A stretch of 64,000 nt of DNA from positions 218,501-282,500 of the forward strand of contig JAIGNY010001849.1 in assembly GCA_020152595.1 (NCBI GenBank), written 5' to 3'. Both the position numbers and the translations under genes were made by a program. Origin of the DNA: Chiridota heheva. Its lineage: Eukaryota > Echinodermata > Holothuroidea > Apodida > Chiridotidae. The notes below the pieces were generated by a model that saw only the letters and a list, made by a program, of their open reading frames with translations, did not search any database and had not been told where the DNA came from. Positions 1 to 11,960 of this stretch are shown piece by piece (position 1 is the first letter of the stretch; every line of letters starts with the position of its first letter).

Positions 1-204
1 TGCTTTAAGTGTATCCCTACGCAGGGGTGGCAGAGCTGGGGAGATGGAAGGGGTTGCAGATGAACATGTGTTATCACGTTACTCAACCTCACAGCCAATA
101 TTATCACATGTCACCTGACCTCAATAGCCTCCCTAATATTTTGAATGCTACACCGCCCCTGCTATGTATTAATTCAGCAACCTTCCACCAATTATCTAAG
201 CAGT

Positions 205-545
205 GGCAGATCTAGGATTTGTAAAAGGGGGGTGGTAAGGAAGAGCATGAAGGGGTGATTTGAAGTTGTAGGAAGATATTGCCATGCAAGCGCAAATCAG
301 AGCATAAAGCACGAGGCGTTGGGTGTGGGGTTCAGGGGCCCGCTAAAGGGCCCCTGGTGGAGTCCAGGAGCAAAACCCTGGTGGAGGTCCAGGGGTAACC
401 CCGGAGCTCCTGGAATATTTAATATTTCAGGGTTTAAATTGGCCACAAAATAACTCAAAACATGCTTAATGTTCAAACACATTTACTCTTGATTTGTCAA
501 AAGTGTGGGATGTATAACTCCCCCTCCCTCCCTTGATCTACGCCC
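205..545. repeat. Dispersed repeat, copy A
   Basis: This stretch resembles 22855-23085: both carry a GC-rich section with 'gggcccctggtgg' and 'gtccagg' motifs, then 'atatttaatatt', then a run ending near 'caaacacatttac'. The right edge contains 'gatctacgccca', a motif seen again near 23820. Ends of this kind are common in hAT-type non-autonomous elements, but I found no clear target duplication. There is no coding potential. The rest of positions 1-600 shows nothing else I can name. Confidence 0.5.
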
Positions 546-596
546 ATGGTGGCCGAGGTGTAGGATTTCATTAATTATTAAAAGACTAAGCTCCTA

Positions 597-1468
597 TCTA
601 TAACCGTGGATGTAAGATCCCTGCGTGAAAGGGGAGGATGTCCTACATCTTTCTAATTTCCCCCAAAATATCCAAAGTTTGTTGTTTAGAATACCACTTT
701 TTTCTGGGAGGATCATCCATGAGTTGATATAAAACCAAGTTCGGTCTGTACTTTGCTTATGTTTACATTTAGCTAGCTCTGCGATCTGCTGTGATTAACA
801 AGCCCTACAGTATGTTCGTACTTAATGACATGCGCGCATACTTGCAATTGGTAAAAAGAAGCACTAAAGTAATAGAACATCTATTCTAAGTCTATGTATA
901 AACGAAACGTAATTTTAACCATTGGTGTTCACTTTACCAGTTCGCCTCACATGATTTTGATTAATTCACACTAAAAGATATAATTACAAAATTCTTATTG
1001 CTCAGGAAATATTATATGCGAGTAGGTGTATGAAACTATTGCATAATATTTTTTTTTTGACTGGAAAAGGGGGGTAGCTAGCAACCCTAGTCATCCCCCC
1101 CCCCCTTCCCCTCCCCGAATCCACCCATGCTAAGTAGCATATTACTCACTCAGCGAATGAAAACAGAAATTCTATACCTTATATACAATTTTTCATTGTT
1201 CCAGTTCCAGGCAGTTACTTGAAATTCCCAATCTATTTTCAACTTTACATTCTTGATTATACAAAACAAAATCATTCCCATGAAATGGCTACATTATGCA
1301 GTCATACCCATGGAGTCATACAAGCAATACGGCAAGTATTACTGCAAGCATTATGGCAAGCATTACTTGAGGACAATGTGTGTATTTTAAGACAAAAAAA
1401 ACATCGTAAATACCTGCCATTTTTGTAGCTGTGAAGAAAAAGATCACAGATTCAACAATTCTTCAACA
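597..1468 (+). repeat. Segmental duplication, left copy
   Basis: Positions 601-947 and 1200-1468 recur almost unchanged at 1541-1877 and 1878-2133. The left copy carries an extra stretch of about 253 bases (948-1200) that the right copy lacks; it includes poly-C and poly-T runs and may be an insertion. No coding region is seen. Confidence 0.75.
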
Positions 1469-1537
1469 TGACTCTGTCCCTCATTATCTCCACCCTGTCC
1501 CCCTTTTTGCAAACCCTCTACATTTTGTTAAATTAAA
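1469..1537 (+). repeat. Short copy of the region right of the 21-bp array
   Basis: About 68 bases starting 'ctctgtccctcattatctcc' match 3951-4016 with very few differences. The segment sits exactly between the two copies of the local segmental duplication, so the junction filler seems to be drawn from about 2.5 kb downstream. Confidence 0.75.
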
Positions 1538-2133
1538 TAACCGTGGATGTAAGTCCCTGCGTGAAAGGTGAGGATGTCCTACATCTTTCTAATTCCCCCC
1601 AAAATATCCAGTTTGTTGTTTAGAACACCACTTTTTTCTGGGAGGATCATCCATGAGTTAATATAAAACCAAGTTCTGTCTGTACTTTGCTTATGTTTAC
1701 GTTTAGCTAGCTCTGCGATCTGCTGTGATTAACAAGCCCTATGTACGTACTTAATGACATGCACGCATACTTGCAATTGGTAAAAGAAGCACTAAAGTAA
1801 TAGCATATCTATTCTAAGTCTATGTATAAACGAAAAGTAATTTTAACCATTGGTGTTCACTTTACCAGTTCGCCTCAGTTCCAGTCAGTTACTTGAAATT
1901 CCCTAATCTATTTCTAACTTTACATTCTTGATTATACAAAACAAAATCATTCCCATGAAATGGCTACATTATGCAGTCATACCATGGAGTCATACAAGCA
2001 ATATGGCAAGCAATACGCAAGCATTACTTGAGGACAATGTGTGTATTTCAAAACAAAACAAACATCGTAAATACCTGCCATTTTTGTAGCTGTGAAGAAA
2101 AAGATCACAGATTCAACAATTCTTCAACATGAC
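1538..2133 (+). repeat. Segmental duplication, right copy
   Basis: Direct-orientation duplicate of 597-1468 lacking the internal stretch equivalent to 948-1200. Scattered substitutions and small indels separate the copies, so the event is not brand new. Confidence 0.75.
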
Positions 2134-3118
2134 TTGCACGCAATTAGTTTGAATAAAAAGAAAGGTGAACATGCTAAACAAACTAACTGTTAAAGGTGTA
2201 TGGACAGGTAGAGGTAGCATTGCGGAATTGATTTAAAATCAACTAAAGAACATGAAAAAACAAAAGATGTCATCAAAATCAGTTAGAAATTGGCCATTTT
2301 ACAGTTTTTTGAAGGATTTTAAAAATTGGCCATTTTACAGTTTTTTGAAGGATTCTATGCAAATCTGGACAAATATGTAAATTTTCCAGTTGCTCTTGTG
2401 ATGTATTTACTATCTTTGAACAAGCGTAGATAATTGTACTGAAGAGGATTTGATCTCCCCATCCACCCGCAAGTTGGAGATGGCATTTTAAACATTTTCA
2501 AGGTCTCAAATTAAAGGAAGAAATATAAATGTTTGCTTTGGTTTGTTGATGTTTAACGGCACAGCAAATATAAAGAAATGTTAAGAAAACAAAAGCATTT
2601 TGAGGTGTTTCCTGTTCATACATCACATTTTTTCAATGTGTTAAAAAAGTCAAACTGATTACTCATAACTAAAAACTACACATGCTGTTTGCAAGATTCA
2701 AAGACAATCAAGCTCAAGACTATTCAATCTGATGCTCATATTTGTCAGTGAACGGCAAAACAGAAACCTCTTGTACCTGTCCATACATGTAGACCTTTAA
2801 TTTCTGGTCAAGTGCTTTGTAAGTTATGTCTTGAAGGTCATCCAACTTGAATGACCATAAGGTGGCCATCAATAATGCCAGCATATGTGGGGAAGGGGGG
2901 AGGGGATGTCATCGCCCACCCCTGCACATGAAATGTCCAAATTTAAAAGATGGCTTTAATTTTTGTTCTGTCGACACCACTAGGTTCCTTAACGTAAATG
3001 TGCCAATTTGTTTACATTCCTTTAGATATCTCAAAAAGGTGAGTTAAGTATTCTGCAGACAAATTAATCATTCCTGCTACAGAGCAGACCAGGTTTGAAT
3101 GATCACCACCCACCTGGC
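2134..3118. other. Non-coding, no recognised feature
   Basis: A direct repeat of about 38 bases occurs near 2285-2355 ('attggccattttacag' twice). Otherwise I see no gene, RNA or element. Confidence 0.5.
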
Positions 3119-3226
3119 AAACATACATACAAGCTATTTCAGATCATTAGGATCCAACATACATACAAGCTATATCAGATCATTAGGATCCAACATACAT
3201 ACAAGCTACATCAGATCATTAGGATC
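3119..3226 (+). repeat. 36-bp tandem repeat, 3 copies
   Basis: Three near-perfect copies of a 36-base unit starting 'aacatacatacaagct' and ending 'cattaggatcc'. The copies differ only around the 'tatttc/tatatc/tacatc' position. Confidence 0.9.
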
Positions 3227-3378
3227 CTATCATGCTAATTAATGATCAAATCATTGGTGTCCTGGTTAGCTTCAATTTATCACCCATAAAGAATATTTAA
3301 TGAGCCATATGGGATTGCCACTCTAGTCAAATTTTTTTAGCTATTACTGTATCTTGATACACGTTTGGCACAGTCGGA

Positions 3379-3413
3379 CCATGGAGGTACCACTTTACAG
3401 GTACCTCCTATGG
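3379..3413. repeat. Short inverted repeat
   Basis: The arm 'ggaggtacc' (3383-3391) and its exact complement 'ggtacctcc' (3400-3408) flank an 8-base loop. Flanking 'ccat' and 'atgg' extend the stem with a bulge. It could be the centre of a small foldback element. Confidence 0.6.
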
Positions 3414-3700
3414 TTGCACCATACTTGTTTGCCTATGTAGCACCTAAGTTAAATACCTAATGAGGTGATGATATGTATAGCAAACCTAAATGCATGCCGT
3501 TGTTTCATTGGTGGAACCATGCAGGGATTAAATAACAAATCCCTTGTTGGTGAAACAAACAATGATGATATCATGAAATGAAATGAGCTCTTTAAACAAA
3601 ATTTTTGATGGTTATAGTTTCTTTTTGTAGAAAACCTAACATTCTGATGAAAAAGGTAATGGATTCAGTAGCATTCCTCACAATTCCTTTAGTTTTGGTC

Positions 3701-3951
3701 CCTCCACCTTGCCCCTATTTCCCTCCACCTTGCCCCTATTTCCCTCCACCTTGCCCTATTTCCCTCCACCTTGCCCCTATTTCCCTCCACCTGCCCACCT
3801 TGCCCCTATTTCCCTCCACCTTGCCCCTATTTCCCTCCACCTTGCCCCTATTTCCTCCACCTTGCCCCTATTTCCTCACCTTGCCCCTATTTCCCTCCAC
3901 CTTGCCAACCTTGCCCCTATTTCCCTCCACCTTACCCCTATTTCCCTCCAC
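3701..3951 (+). repeat. 21-bp minisatellite (C/T-rich)
   Basis: About eleven copies of 'ttgcccctatttccctccacc' with small indels. The strand is strongly pyrimidine-rich. Overlapping open frames across it are by-products of the repeat and lack any other coding feature. Confidence 0.9.
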
Positions 3952-4908
3952 TCTGTCCCTCATTATCTCCACCCTGTCCCCCTTTTTGCAAACCCTCTAC
4001 ATTTTGTTGAATTGATCCATCACAATTTTTACCATCTCCTCCTTATCTTTGCATAACAAATGAGAATGTGAAATAGTTTCCAATAATGCAACACTTCCCT
4101 AAATATCCCACACCTAGAGATTTGGGAGCAAAGACCACACTGCAGTTGCCTGCAGCACAAGAATTGTTACTGACAAAAGCAGTAATTACAGTGCAGGCCA
4201 ATTCACATTAGTATCACAACAAACAGTGTATAGTACCCAAAATGATTGTTTGTTTACAAAAAAAGATGACCATGCATGTCTCTTTTGTTAATTGACCTTA
4301 ATAACTGACTTGACCAGATAGTCTGGGATTACGACTTCATTCTGTCTTGAAAGGTAGAAAGATTTTAACTGTTAGAAGGAAACATTGTTTGGGAACAAAG
4401 GGAGGGGGAAGGGGGGGAAGGGGGAGGACTGTTAACAAAGTGCCTCTATTGGAAATGAAAAGTGTCCCTTTTAAAGATGAAAAGTGCCCCTCAATTATGT
4501 CCCAATAGTAGGAAACTGGTGACTTTTGTCAGTCCCATGTGCGGGAGGAATGTGGCCCCATTGAAAAGTGCCTCTTTCTAAAAATAAAGTGCCCCTTTTA
4601 CATTACTTTGTTGTTTTGGGCTCACTTATTTTATCTACAGATTGGGATGGGGACATGTTTATGACTTATAAAGTGTCCCTAAGCGGTCATGCCCACCCCC
4701 TCCTCCTACAGGGCATACTAGTAAAACGAACATCTACAATGCGCATTGTACATATGCATTACAGTCAGTTCAATTGCAAAATTCCTTAGCTTTTCTTAAA
4801 GGGGCAAAATTTCAACCAACTCTCCCTCTTTAAGCGGTCTATAAAGGTAGTTCATAAACATCAACATCAGATAGTATCTGTTTTATAACATTAAATTCAG
4901 AGTATAAC
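3952..4908. other. Non-coding, no recognised gene
   Basis: Contains a G-rich run near 4395-4430 and several diverged stretches around 'aaagtgcccc' (4440-4690). No convincing exon, RNA gene or element ends were found. Confidence 0.45.
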
Positions 4909-4916
4909 CGATAAAC

Positions 4917-5310
4917 CAGGGCCGGGTTTGGCAATGGGCAACATGGGCAGTTGCACATGGGCCTCCACAACCAGGACCTTCACATATTTCATGAAAAAAA
5001 ATTGTAAAGGAAAATGTGGTAGCAACCTGTTAATTTGCATTGGTAGGAGTGGTAGCAACTTCTTCATTTGTAGTAAAACTTGAACAGGCAAACAGGCTTA
5101 CAAAATAAAAAATCTTGAACATAAATTTACTTCAAAAATCACAAAATACTGCACCATTTTGCATCTAATCACCCTTAATTATTCCAAAAAATTCCAAAGG
5201 AGTACACCCCTTTCCATAGACCTCTCCACCAGGATGGCGGTCATTAGAGTAGCGTGAGCCTCCACTCCTGAAGTTGCCCATGGGCCTCCACATGTCGAAA
5301 TCCGGCCCTG
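4917..5310. mobile_element. Non-autonomous hAT-type element
   Basis: The ends are inverted repeats beginning CAGGGCCGG on the left and ending CCGGCCCTG on the right. Longer similarity follows ('catgggcctccac' occurs near both ends in opposite orientation). An exact 8-base duplication, CGATAAAC, flanks the element (4909-4916 and 5311-5318). The CAGGG terminus and 8-bp duplication are hallmarks of the hAT superfamily. At 394 bp it has no transposase, so it would be mobilised by an autonomous relative elsewhere. Confidence 0.9.
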
Positions 5311-5801
5311 CGATAAACGTCTCACCTCATCTAAGATTTAGAAATATAAACCTATAGTAACTTTGGTGTGCCCCTTATGGTGACCAAATTTTTGTTGGTT
5401 TCTTTGAGTTTCTGGTAAGCAACTCACTACAATGATTCTCAGGACAAAGCGACATATCCATATTTGGTTGTCCTTCTCGGTCCACAGACAGCAGAGATGA
5501 ATTGTCCACTTCTTCCAAATGAGCATTTTGTCACTCATCGTAGGTCCATCTCACTTGATATAACCAAAGATGTAGGAATGATGGACGGATTATGAACCAT
5601 GAAGTAGCTGGTAGCCCCATGATTGAATAAGAGACTGCATTAATCAATCTAATCTTAGTAGCACTTAGCATCATGGACATAGCTAAACAAACAAGGCCCA
5701 TCTATCAGATCTAAGATAAACATTGATAATAAGCTTGAAGTGACCAGTGATGGATAACAATGAATGAATATTCATCTATCACCTCTTCACATGTTACACC
5801 T

Positions 5802-6008
5802 CCCTGCTGGAAATTCCAGTTCAACTGGGGTGAACCGGGTTTTTTCCCAACTAGGTTAATACGGAAATTGGAACAAATGGGTTAAACTAGGTTGAACTGG
5901 GTTGAACTAGGTTATCTACTTTGCCCTATTTGAACCCAGTTTAAACCCAGTTTAACCTAGTTCAAACCCAGTTCATTCAAATGGCTTCAACTTGAATTTA
6001 CAGCAGGG
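5802..6008. mobile_element. Foldback MITE with tandem-repeat arms
   Basis: The terminal inverted repeats start CCCTGCTG and end CAGCAGGG, with about 23 aligned bases at each end. The inner arms are runs of 'aactgggtt' and 'aactaggtt' on the left mirrored by 'aacccagtt' and 'aacctagtt' on the right, so the whole 207 bp can fold. No coding sequence. The superfamily is not clear because no target duplication stands out. Confidence 0.75.
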
Positions 6009-6194
6009 CTAGCACAATGATTCCTTTTAGCAGCAAATTCAGACTACAACAGTTTCTAAAGATTATATTAAAATGCTTATTTGGTTATCAGGTTCTTCCT
6101 AACAAAATGTTTGCAGTAACACAAAATGCTTAACCACAAAATGCTTTAGTAACACAAAATTTGTCACTAATTTTTCCAACTTTATGAAAAGGTA

Positions 6195-6332
6195 AGTTAG
6201 CATAGCATAGCATAGCAAGGTTTAACATCCCGAAAGCATCCAGTGCTGGACATTATACCGAAACGGCCACGGCCTTTGATAACCAGTTGTGAACTCACTG
6301 GATGCAGACCCACCGGGATTCGAATCGGGATT
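6195..6332 (-). mobile_element. tRNA-derived SINE, partial
   Basis: On the minus strand a box-B-like 'attcgaatcccgg' is followed by a body shared with 44088-44262, including 'aactggttatcaaaggccgt', 'ataatgtccagcac' and 'cgggatgttaaacc'. It ends in a short (gctat)n tail. The box A end is missing or beyond recognition. Confidence 0.8.
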
Positions 6333-6426
6333 TAAAGACATAACGAAGATGTTTTGTTTTTCAAAGTTGTCTATAGATAACTTCTAGAATATTGATTGCT
6401 GACATAATCAAGCTAAAAACAAAGCA

Positions 6427-6556
6427 TTCTGGGTCGGATGTGTGTAGCCTATAGCAGAGGATAAACATTCCAAGTCGGCTGTGCCTCTTGTGTAGCCTAT
6501 AGCAGAGAATTAACATTCCGAGTCGGCTGTGAGTAGCCTATAGCAGAGGATTAAGA
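6427..6556 (+). repeat. About 48-bp tandem repeat, 3 copies
   Basis: Three diverged copies built around 'gtagcctatagcagag' and 'aacattccgagtcggctgtg'. Unit lengths vary by small indels. Confidence 0.75.
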
Positions 6557-7969
6557 AACAATACATTTACAATGAAAAATGAAGAACTATATGACATCAC
6601 CAATTTCTTATTTCCTTGAATACTTCATTTTGACGTTTAAGCTGGGATTTTGTACTACTTTCATGCCTTTGATATTTTTCGGCTTTTTTCATGAATTTCC
6701 ATAAATTTTAAAGCAAGTGATTTATCTCATTATTCATATACCTTTAAGGTATATGTACATCTGTTACAAGATTTTTTTAATAGTTTGTTTCAATTTAAAG
6801 ATACAGTGGTATATGATTATACCATGTTACCATGGAAACATTGTTCTGTTAATCTTTGTTGTATTTTATAATGTTTGCATTAATAGAAATAGTTTACAGA
6901 GTAGCATTTGCCCGAGGGTTAAGCTTTAGGATTTTTGCATTACTGCAAATCTATTTTGCAACTTTACATTGTGTGAATATAACAATATATACTAAATGCA
7001 GGAGATACAAAATCTATGGATAATGAATCTTGTTGCATAATGCATCACAAGTTGTATGGGGAATATCTAATTACTGATATAATGGTTTACTTACACATAG
7101 ATGCATGCAATTTTACAATTTTCACCCCTTGTACATTCAATTGCAGTACTTAAATACCGGTGGATCCAGGGGGTTGGGGGGTCCAGACTCCCCTTTTGGA
7201 ATTTTCACAATAATAATTTGTAACACTAAAGCCATACATTTTCACTCACCTAGCCCATGTAATCGTTAGCAGTGTTACATTTTGTTGAAAAATGTAATTA
7301 CATACACTCTTTGTATTTTTTTAATGCTGCGGATTGATATTCATTCAATATCCTCATTGCAGCTATCAAGTCATTATTTGTTTTATGGTGGCTTAAAATT
7401 AGCTTAGCAATAAAAACATTTTTTTAAAGGTTCGGGGGCATCGTCCCCTCGACCCAATATGCGAACTACGTTTACATCACTAACTTCAAAATAAAATCTA
7501 AGATGACATTTCAATGATCTCGATTCGAGGGACCTCAGCCCTGCTGCAGACCCTTTTTGAAGACTGATACACATTTTTTTGACAAAATTGTCAATTTTTT
7601 AAATTCTTTCAAATTTGACTTCCTCATTTTTTCATGGAAATTGTTTTTTTTTTTCAAATTTGAAAATGGGAAACAGGAGTATTATGCCTAACGGGACAGG
7701 ACGAAATGAAAGAGTTGTCAGGATTCAGGACCAGGTCTAATCTATTCAGATAACATCTGACTGTAGTATACGCTATAGCCTGATAGCCACTACAAGGCTG
7801 CTATACACAGTATAGCAAGTATTGCCTTGCAAGTTAATGCCTATTGTGGGAGGTGTTCTTAACAACTCCTTGGTTTATATCACCAGGTCTGATCAGGCCA
7901 TTAGGTCAAGATCAGTTATAAAACTTTTTATAACAAACATATTATGTCCAATCTCCGTTAAAAGCGTTT
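6557..7969. other. Non-coding, AT-rich
   Basis: No gene recognised. A stretch near 7155-7200 ('ggtggatccaggggg') and another at 7430-7460 look like fragments of dispersed repeats of the CAG-ended type. Poly-T runs are frequent. Confidence 0.45.
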
Positions 7970-9272
7970 AAATACTACAAGAAAATTTCAGAATATCAAA
8001 GAAAATTTCCCCCAAATGAAAAAAATTGCCTGAAAATCATAGAAAATTACCTAAATTTGAAACAAATTACCAGAGAATTGAAGCAAATTGCCCGAAAATC
8101 AAAGAAAATTACCCGAAATGAAACAATTGCAAGATAGTTTGCTAACAATTGGAAGAAAAATTTGGCGAATATCCAAGAAAACTTCTCAAAAATCTAAAAG
8201 TTACCAAAAATGAAAAAAATTCAAGAAAATTTCCCAGAAATAAAGGAAACTTAAGAAATTTAACAGAAAATCGAAGGAAAACTGCACAAGAATCGAAGAG
8301 ATGATTGCCCGAAATAAAAGAAATTGAAAAAACATTCCCAAAAATTGGAAGAAAATTTTCAGAAAATCGAAGAACTGCCCAAAAATGAAAGAAATTGAAG
8401 AAAATTACCAAAAAATCATAAAACATATTGCCCAAAAATTAAAGAAAATTGTCCCGAAGAAATTAAGTTTTTGAAAATGAAACAAATTTGCCAAAAATCA
8501 AAAAGTTGCCCAAAATTGAAGAAATTGAACAAAAAATAATGAAAATTGTCAAAAAATCAAAGAGATGATTGCCCAAGAATGAAAGAATTTGAAGAAAATT
8601 ACCCGAAAATCATACGACATTATCCGAAAATCAAAGATTATTGCCTGAAAATGAAAAAAATTCAAGTTTCCGGAAATAAAACAAATCGAAGAGAATTGCC
8701 CAAACTTGAAAGAACTTGAACAGAAAATAATCAAAAATTGGCAAAAAATCAAAGAGATGATTGCTCAAAATAAAAGAAATTGAAGAAACATTCCATAAAA
8801 TTGGAAGAAAATTTAAAAATCAAAGAGAACTGCCTAAAAATGGAAGAAATTAAAGAAAATTAAAGAAAGTCATAGAACATTGCACAAAAATTGAAGAAAA
8901 TGAAGGAAATAAAAGAAGTCTCCGAAAATGAAACAAATTTCCAAAAAATCGGAGAGAATTGCCCAAACTGCCAAAAATAAAAATAAATAACCAAAAGTGC
9001 CCGAAAATCGAAGAAAATTTGCCCAAAATTGAAGAAATTGAAGATAATTCTCTAAAATTGAAGATAATTTCCCAAAATTGAAGAGAATTGCCCAAAAATG
9101 AAAAAATTTGAAGAAAATTACACAAAAATCACAGAACAAAAAACAAAAAAAATTAAAGAAGTTTCCAAAAAGGGAAACAAATTTTCCAAAATCGAAGAGG
9201 ATCGGCCAAATATGAAAGAAATTCAAGAAAATTACCTGAAAATTGAAGATAATTTGCCGAAAATCAAAATTT
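7970..9272 (+). repeat. Degenerate purine-rich array, about 1.3 kb
   Basis: The plus strand is made of diverged short motifs such as 'gaaaattgcccgaaaatc', 'aaagaaaattaccc' and 'aaattgaagaaa'. Purines dominate one strand over the whole block. Phe/Leu-rich minus-strand open frames reflect the repeat; I see no start context, domain or splice signal supporting a gene. Confidence 0.8.
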
Positions 9273-9792
9273 TTCTTATTTCACTATGAAGATGCATGCA
9301 AAGCCACCACCAAATTTGGGCAATATTTAACTTGATTCATTTTACAGTTTATTTAACTATAACATAGTGTATACCATGGTACCAGTACATATATCCCGCT
9401 ATTTACATTTACATACGGAATACCCCCTCCCCACCCTCCACACCTACTGAATCCACCCCCACTTTTACTGTAGGGTTTTCTATTTCTGAAGTGATTGTTA
9501 AAAACTGCCCTAATGTTATATATAGTCATGTACAACCTATGATTTTTTTTATCTTTCTTTGCATCAGACCCTTCTCCTGAATTTATATGCCGGGTATATC
9601 GTACCTGTATGTTATCTTATGATACCCTTAAGCATTCTAACCACAAAATGTTATTATTTTCCAATGAGTTCCCTACAAACTGAAAAATATTTGGGCGGAA
9701 AACAATAAATGCTAAGTACATAGGTAATTTAGGGCCATTTTTATGACTTGACTTTGGATCACCCCTTTTCTAAAATTCTGGATCCGTCCTTG
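9273..9792. other. Non-coding spacer
   Basis: No gene seen. The last bases ('ttctggatccgtccttg', 9776-9792) resemble the right end of a CAG-type DNA element and lie directly against the 24-bp array. Confidence 0.45.
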
Positions 9793-11116
9793 TTAATGGA
9801 ACACATCCATACACCGTTAATGAAACACATCCATACACCGTTAATGAAACACATCCATACACCGTTAATGAAACACATCCATACACCGTTAATGAAACAC
9901 ATCCATAAACCGTTAATGAAACACATCCATACACCGTTAATGAAACACATCCATACACCATTAATGAAACACATCCATACACCGTTAATGAAACACATCC
10001 ATACACCGTTAATGGAACACATCCATAAAGCATTAATGAAACACATCCATAAACCGTTAATGGAACACATCCATAAACCGTTAATGGAACACATCCATAA
10101 ACCATTAATGGAACACATCCATAAAGCATCAATGGAACACATCCATAAACCGTTAATGGAACACATTCATAAAGCATCAATGGAACACATCCATAAACCG
10201 TTAATGGAACACATCCATACATTGTTAATGGAACACATCCATAAACCGTTAATGGAACACATCCATAAACCATTAATGGAACACATCCATAAAGCATCAA
10301 TGGAACACATCCATAAACCGTTAATGGAACACATTCATAAAGCATTAATGGAACACATCCATAAACCGTTAATGGAACACATCCATACACCGTTAATGGA
10401 ACACATCCATAAACCATTAATGGAACACATCCATAAAGCATCAATGGAACACATCCATAAACCGTTAATGGAACACATTCATAAAGCATTAATGGAACAC
10501 ATCCATAAACCGTTAATGGAACACATCCATAAACCGTTAATGGAACACATCCATACACCGTTAATGGAACACATCCATAAACCGTTAATGGAACACATCC
10601 ATACACTGTTAATGGAACACATCCATAAACCGTTAATGGAACACATCTATAAACCATTAATGGAACACATCCATAAACCGTTAATGGAACACATCCATAC
10701 ACCGTTAATGGAACACATCCATACACTGTTAATGGAACACATCCTTACACCATTAATGGAACACATCCATACACCGTTAATGGAACACATCCATACACTG
10801 TTAATGGAACACATCCATAAACCGTAAATGGAACACATCCATACACCGTTAATGGAACACATCCATAAACCGTTAATGGAACACATCCATACACTGTTAA
10901 TGGAACACATCCATAAACCGTTAATGGAACACATCCATACACTGTTAATGGAACACATCCATACACCGTTAATGGAACACATCCATAAACCGTTAATGGA
11001 ACACATCCATACACTGTTAATGAAACACATCCATAAACCGTTAATGGAAAACATCCATTAACCGTTAATGGAACACATCCATACACTGTTAATAGAACAC
11101 ATGCATACACCGTTAA
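9793..11116 (+). repeat. 24-bp minisatellite, about 55 copies
   Basis: Unit 'ttaatggaacacatccatac' plus 'accg', with variants 'aaaccg', 'aagcatc' and 'actg'. Left-end copies read 'atgaaacac', later ones 'atggaacac'. Because 24 is a multiple of three, the array is open for hundreds of codons in more than one frame on both strands. On the plus strand it would read as an eight-residue repeat (HIHTPLME type). That alone does not support a protein: no flanking exon, signal or splice context was found. Confidence 0.95.
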
Positions 11117-11557
11117 CCTTTAAATGCATTTCACACATGAAGCTATCCAATGATGGACTGCAGCTTGAATAGTATTGGACTTTTTAAAACAAATTCGCAG
11201 GAGAAACGTTTATTGTGAAACCAGGGATGTCAAACCCATTCATATGATGTCACTCATAACAATGTAACATTTGACCACACACATCTTCATATCCACCAAC
11301 TTGATCAATTTAGAACAACAATAAAGAATAACTTGCCTAGGACCATTAAATTCCAAGCCTCCATTTGACAGACACAACTTTATTTTCCTCTGAGTAATTA
11401 CATAGCGGCCTAAATGAGGTAATCAAGGGAGTGAGCTAATTATTGTAGAAGGTTATGAAATATTCATTTGTTTCTTTTTTTTAAAGAAAAAGTAGGTGGG
11501 AATGTCATGTGAGATTGTTCGTATGTCTAAAAAGACCACATAATGTGAGCTACCATA
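11117..11557. other. Non-coding spacer
   Basis: No gene, RNA or clear repeat recognised between the 24-bp array and the next element. Confidence 0.5.
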
Positions 11558-11960
11558 CACTCTTAGAAAAACAGGGTTCCAAAGAAGGCATGGTTCCAAA
11601 GAAGAGATGGTTCCAAAGGAGGGATGGTTCCACAGAAGACATGGTTCCAAAGAAGGGATGGTTCCAAAAAAAGGATGGTTCCAAAGAAGGCATGGTTCCA
11701 AAGAAGGCATGGTTCCAAAGAAGGTATGCTTCCAAAGAAGGTATGGTTCCAAAGAAGACATGGTTCTAAGAAGGGACGGTTCCAAAGAAGACAAGGTTCC
11801 AAAGAAGGCATGGTTACAAAGAAGGTATGGTTCCAAAGAAGGCATGGTTTCAAAGAAGGTATGATTTCAAAGAAGGTATGGTTTCAAAGAAGACATGGTT
11901 CTGAGAAGGGATGGTTTTAAAGAAGGGACAAAATAAGAACCCTTTTTTCTAAGAAACTCT
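11558..11960. mobile_element. Inverted-repeat element filled with a 17-bp array
   Basis: The left end 'cttagaaaaacagggttc' and right end 'gaacccttttttctaag' are inverted copies. Between them (about 11574-11930) lie about 20 copies of 'atggttccaaagaaggc' (17 bp) with variants. Because 17 is not a multiple of three, all three plus frames read through similar peptides. Non-autonomous elements with such ends and an internal minisatellite are known in animal genomes; the superfamily is not assigned here. Confidence 0.75.

Noticed and set aside
9748..10827. A 359-residue repetitive protein
   Set aside because: The frame is open only because the unit is 24 bp. Minus frames are open as well, and no flanking exon or start context supports it.
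9793..11116. CRISPR array
   Set aside because: Units are contiguous 24-mers with no unique spacers, in an animal genome with no cas genes. The same applies to the other tandem arrays.
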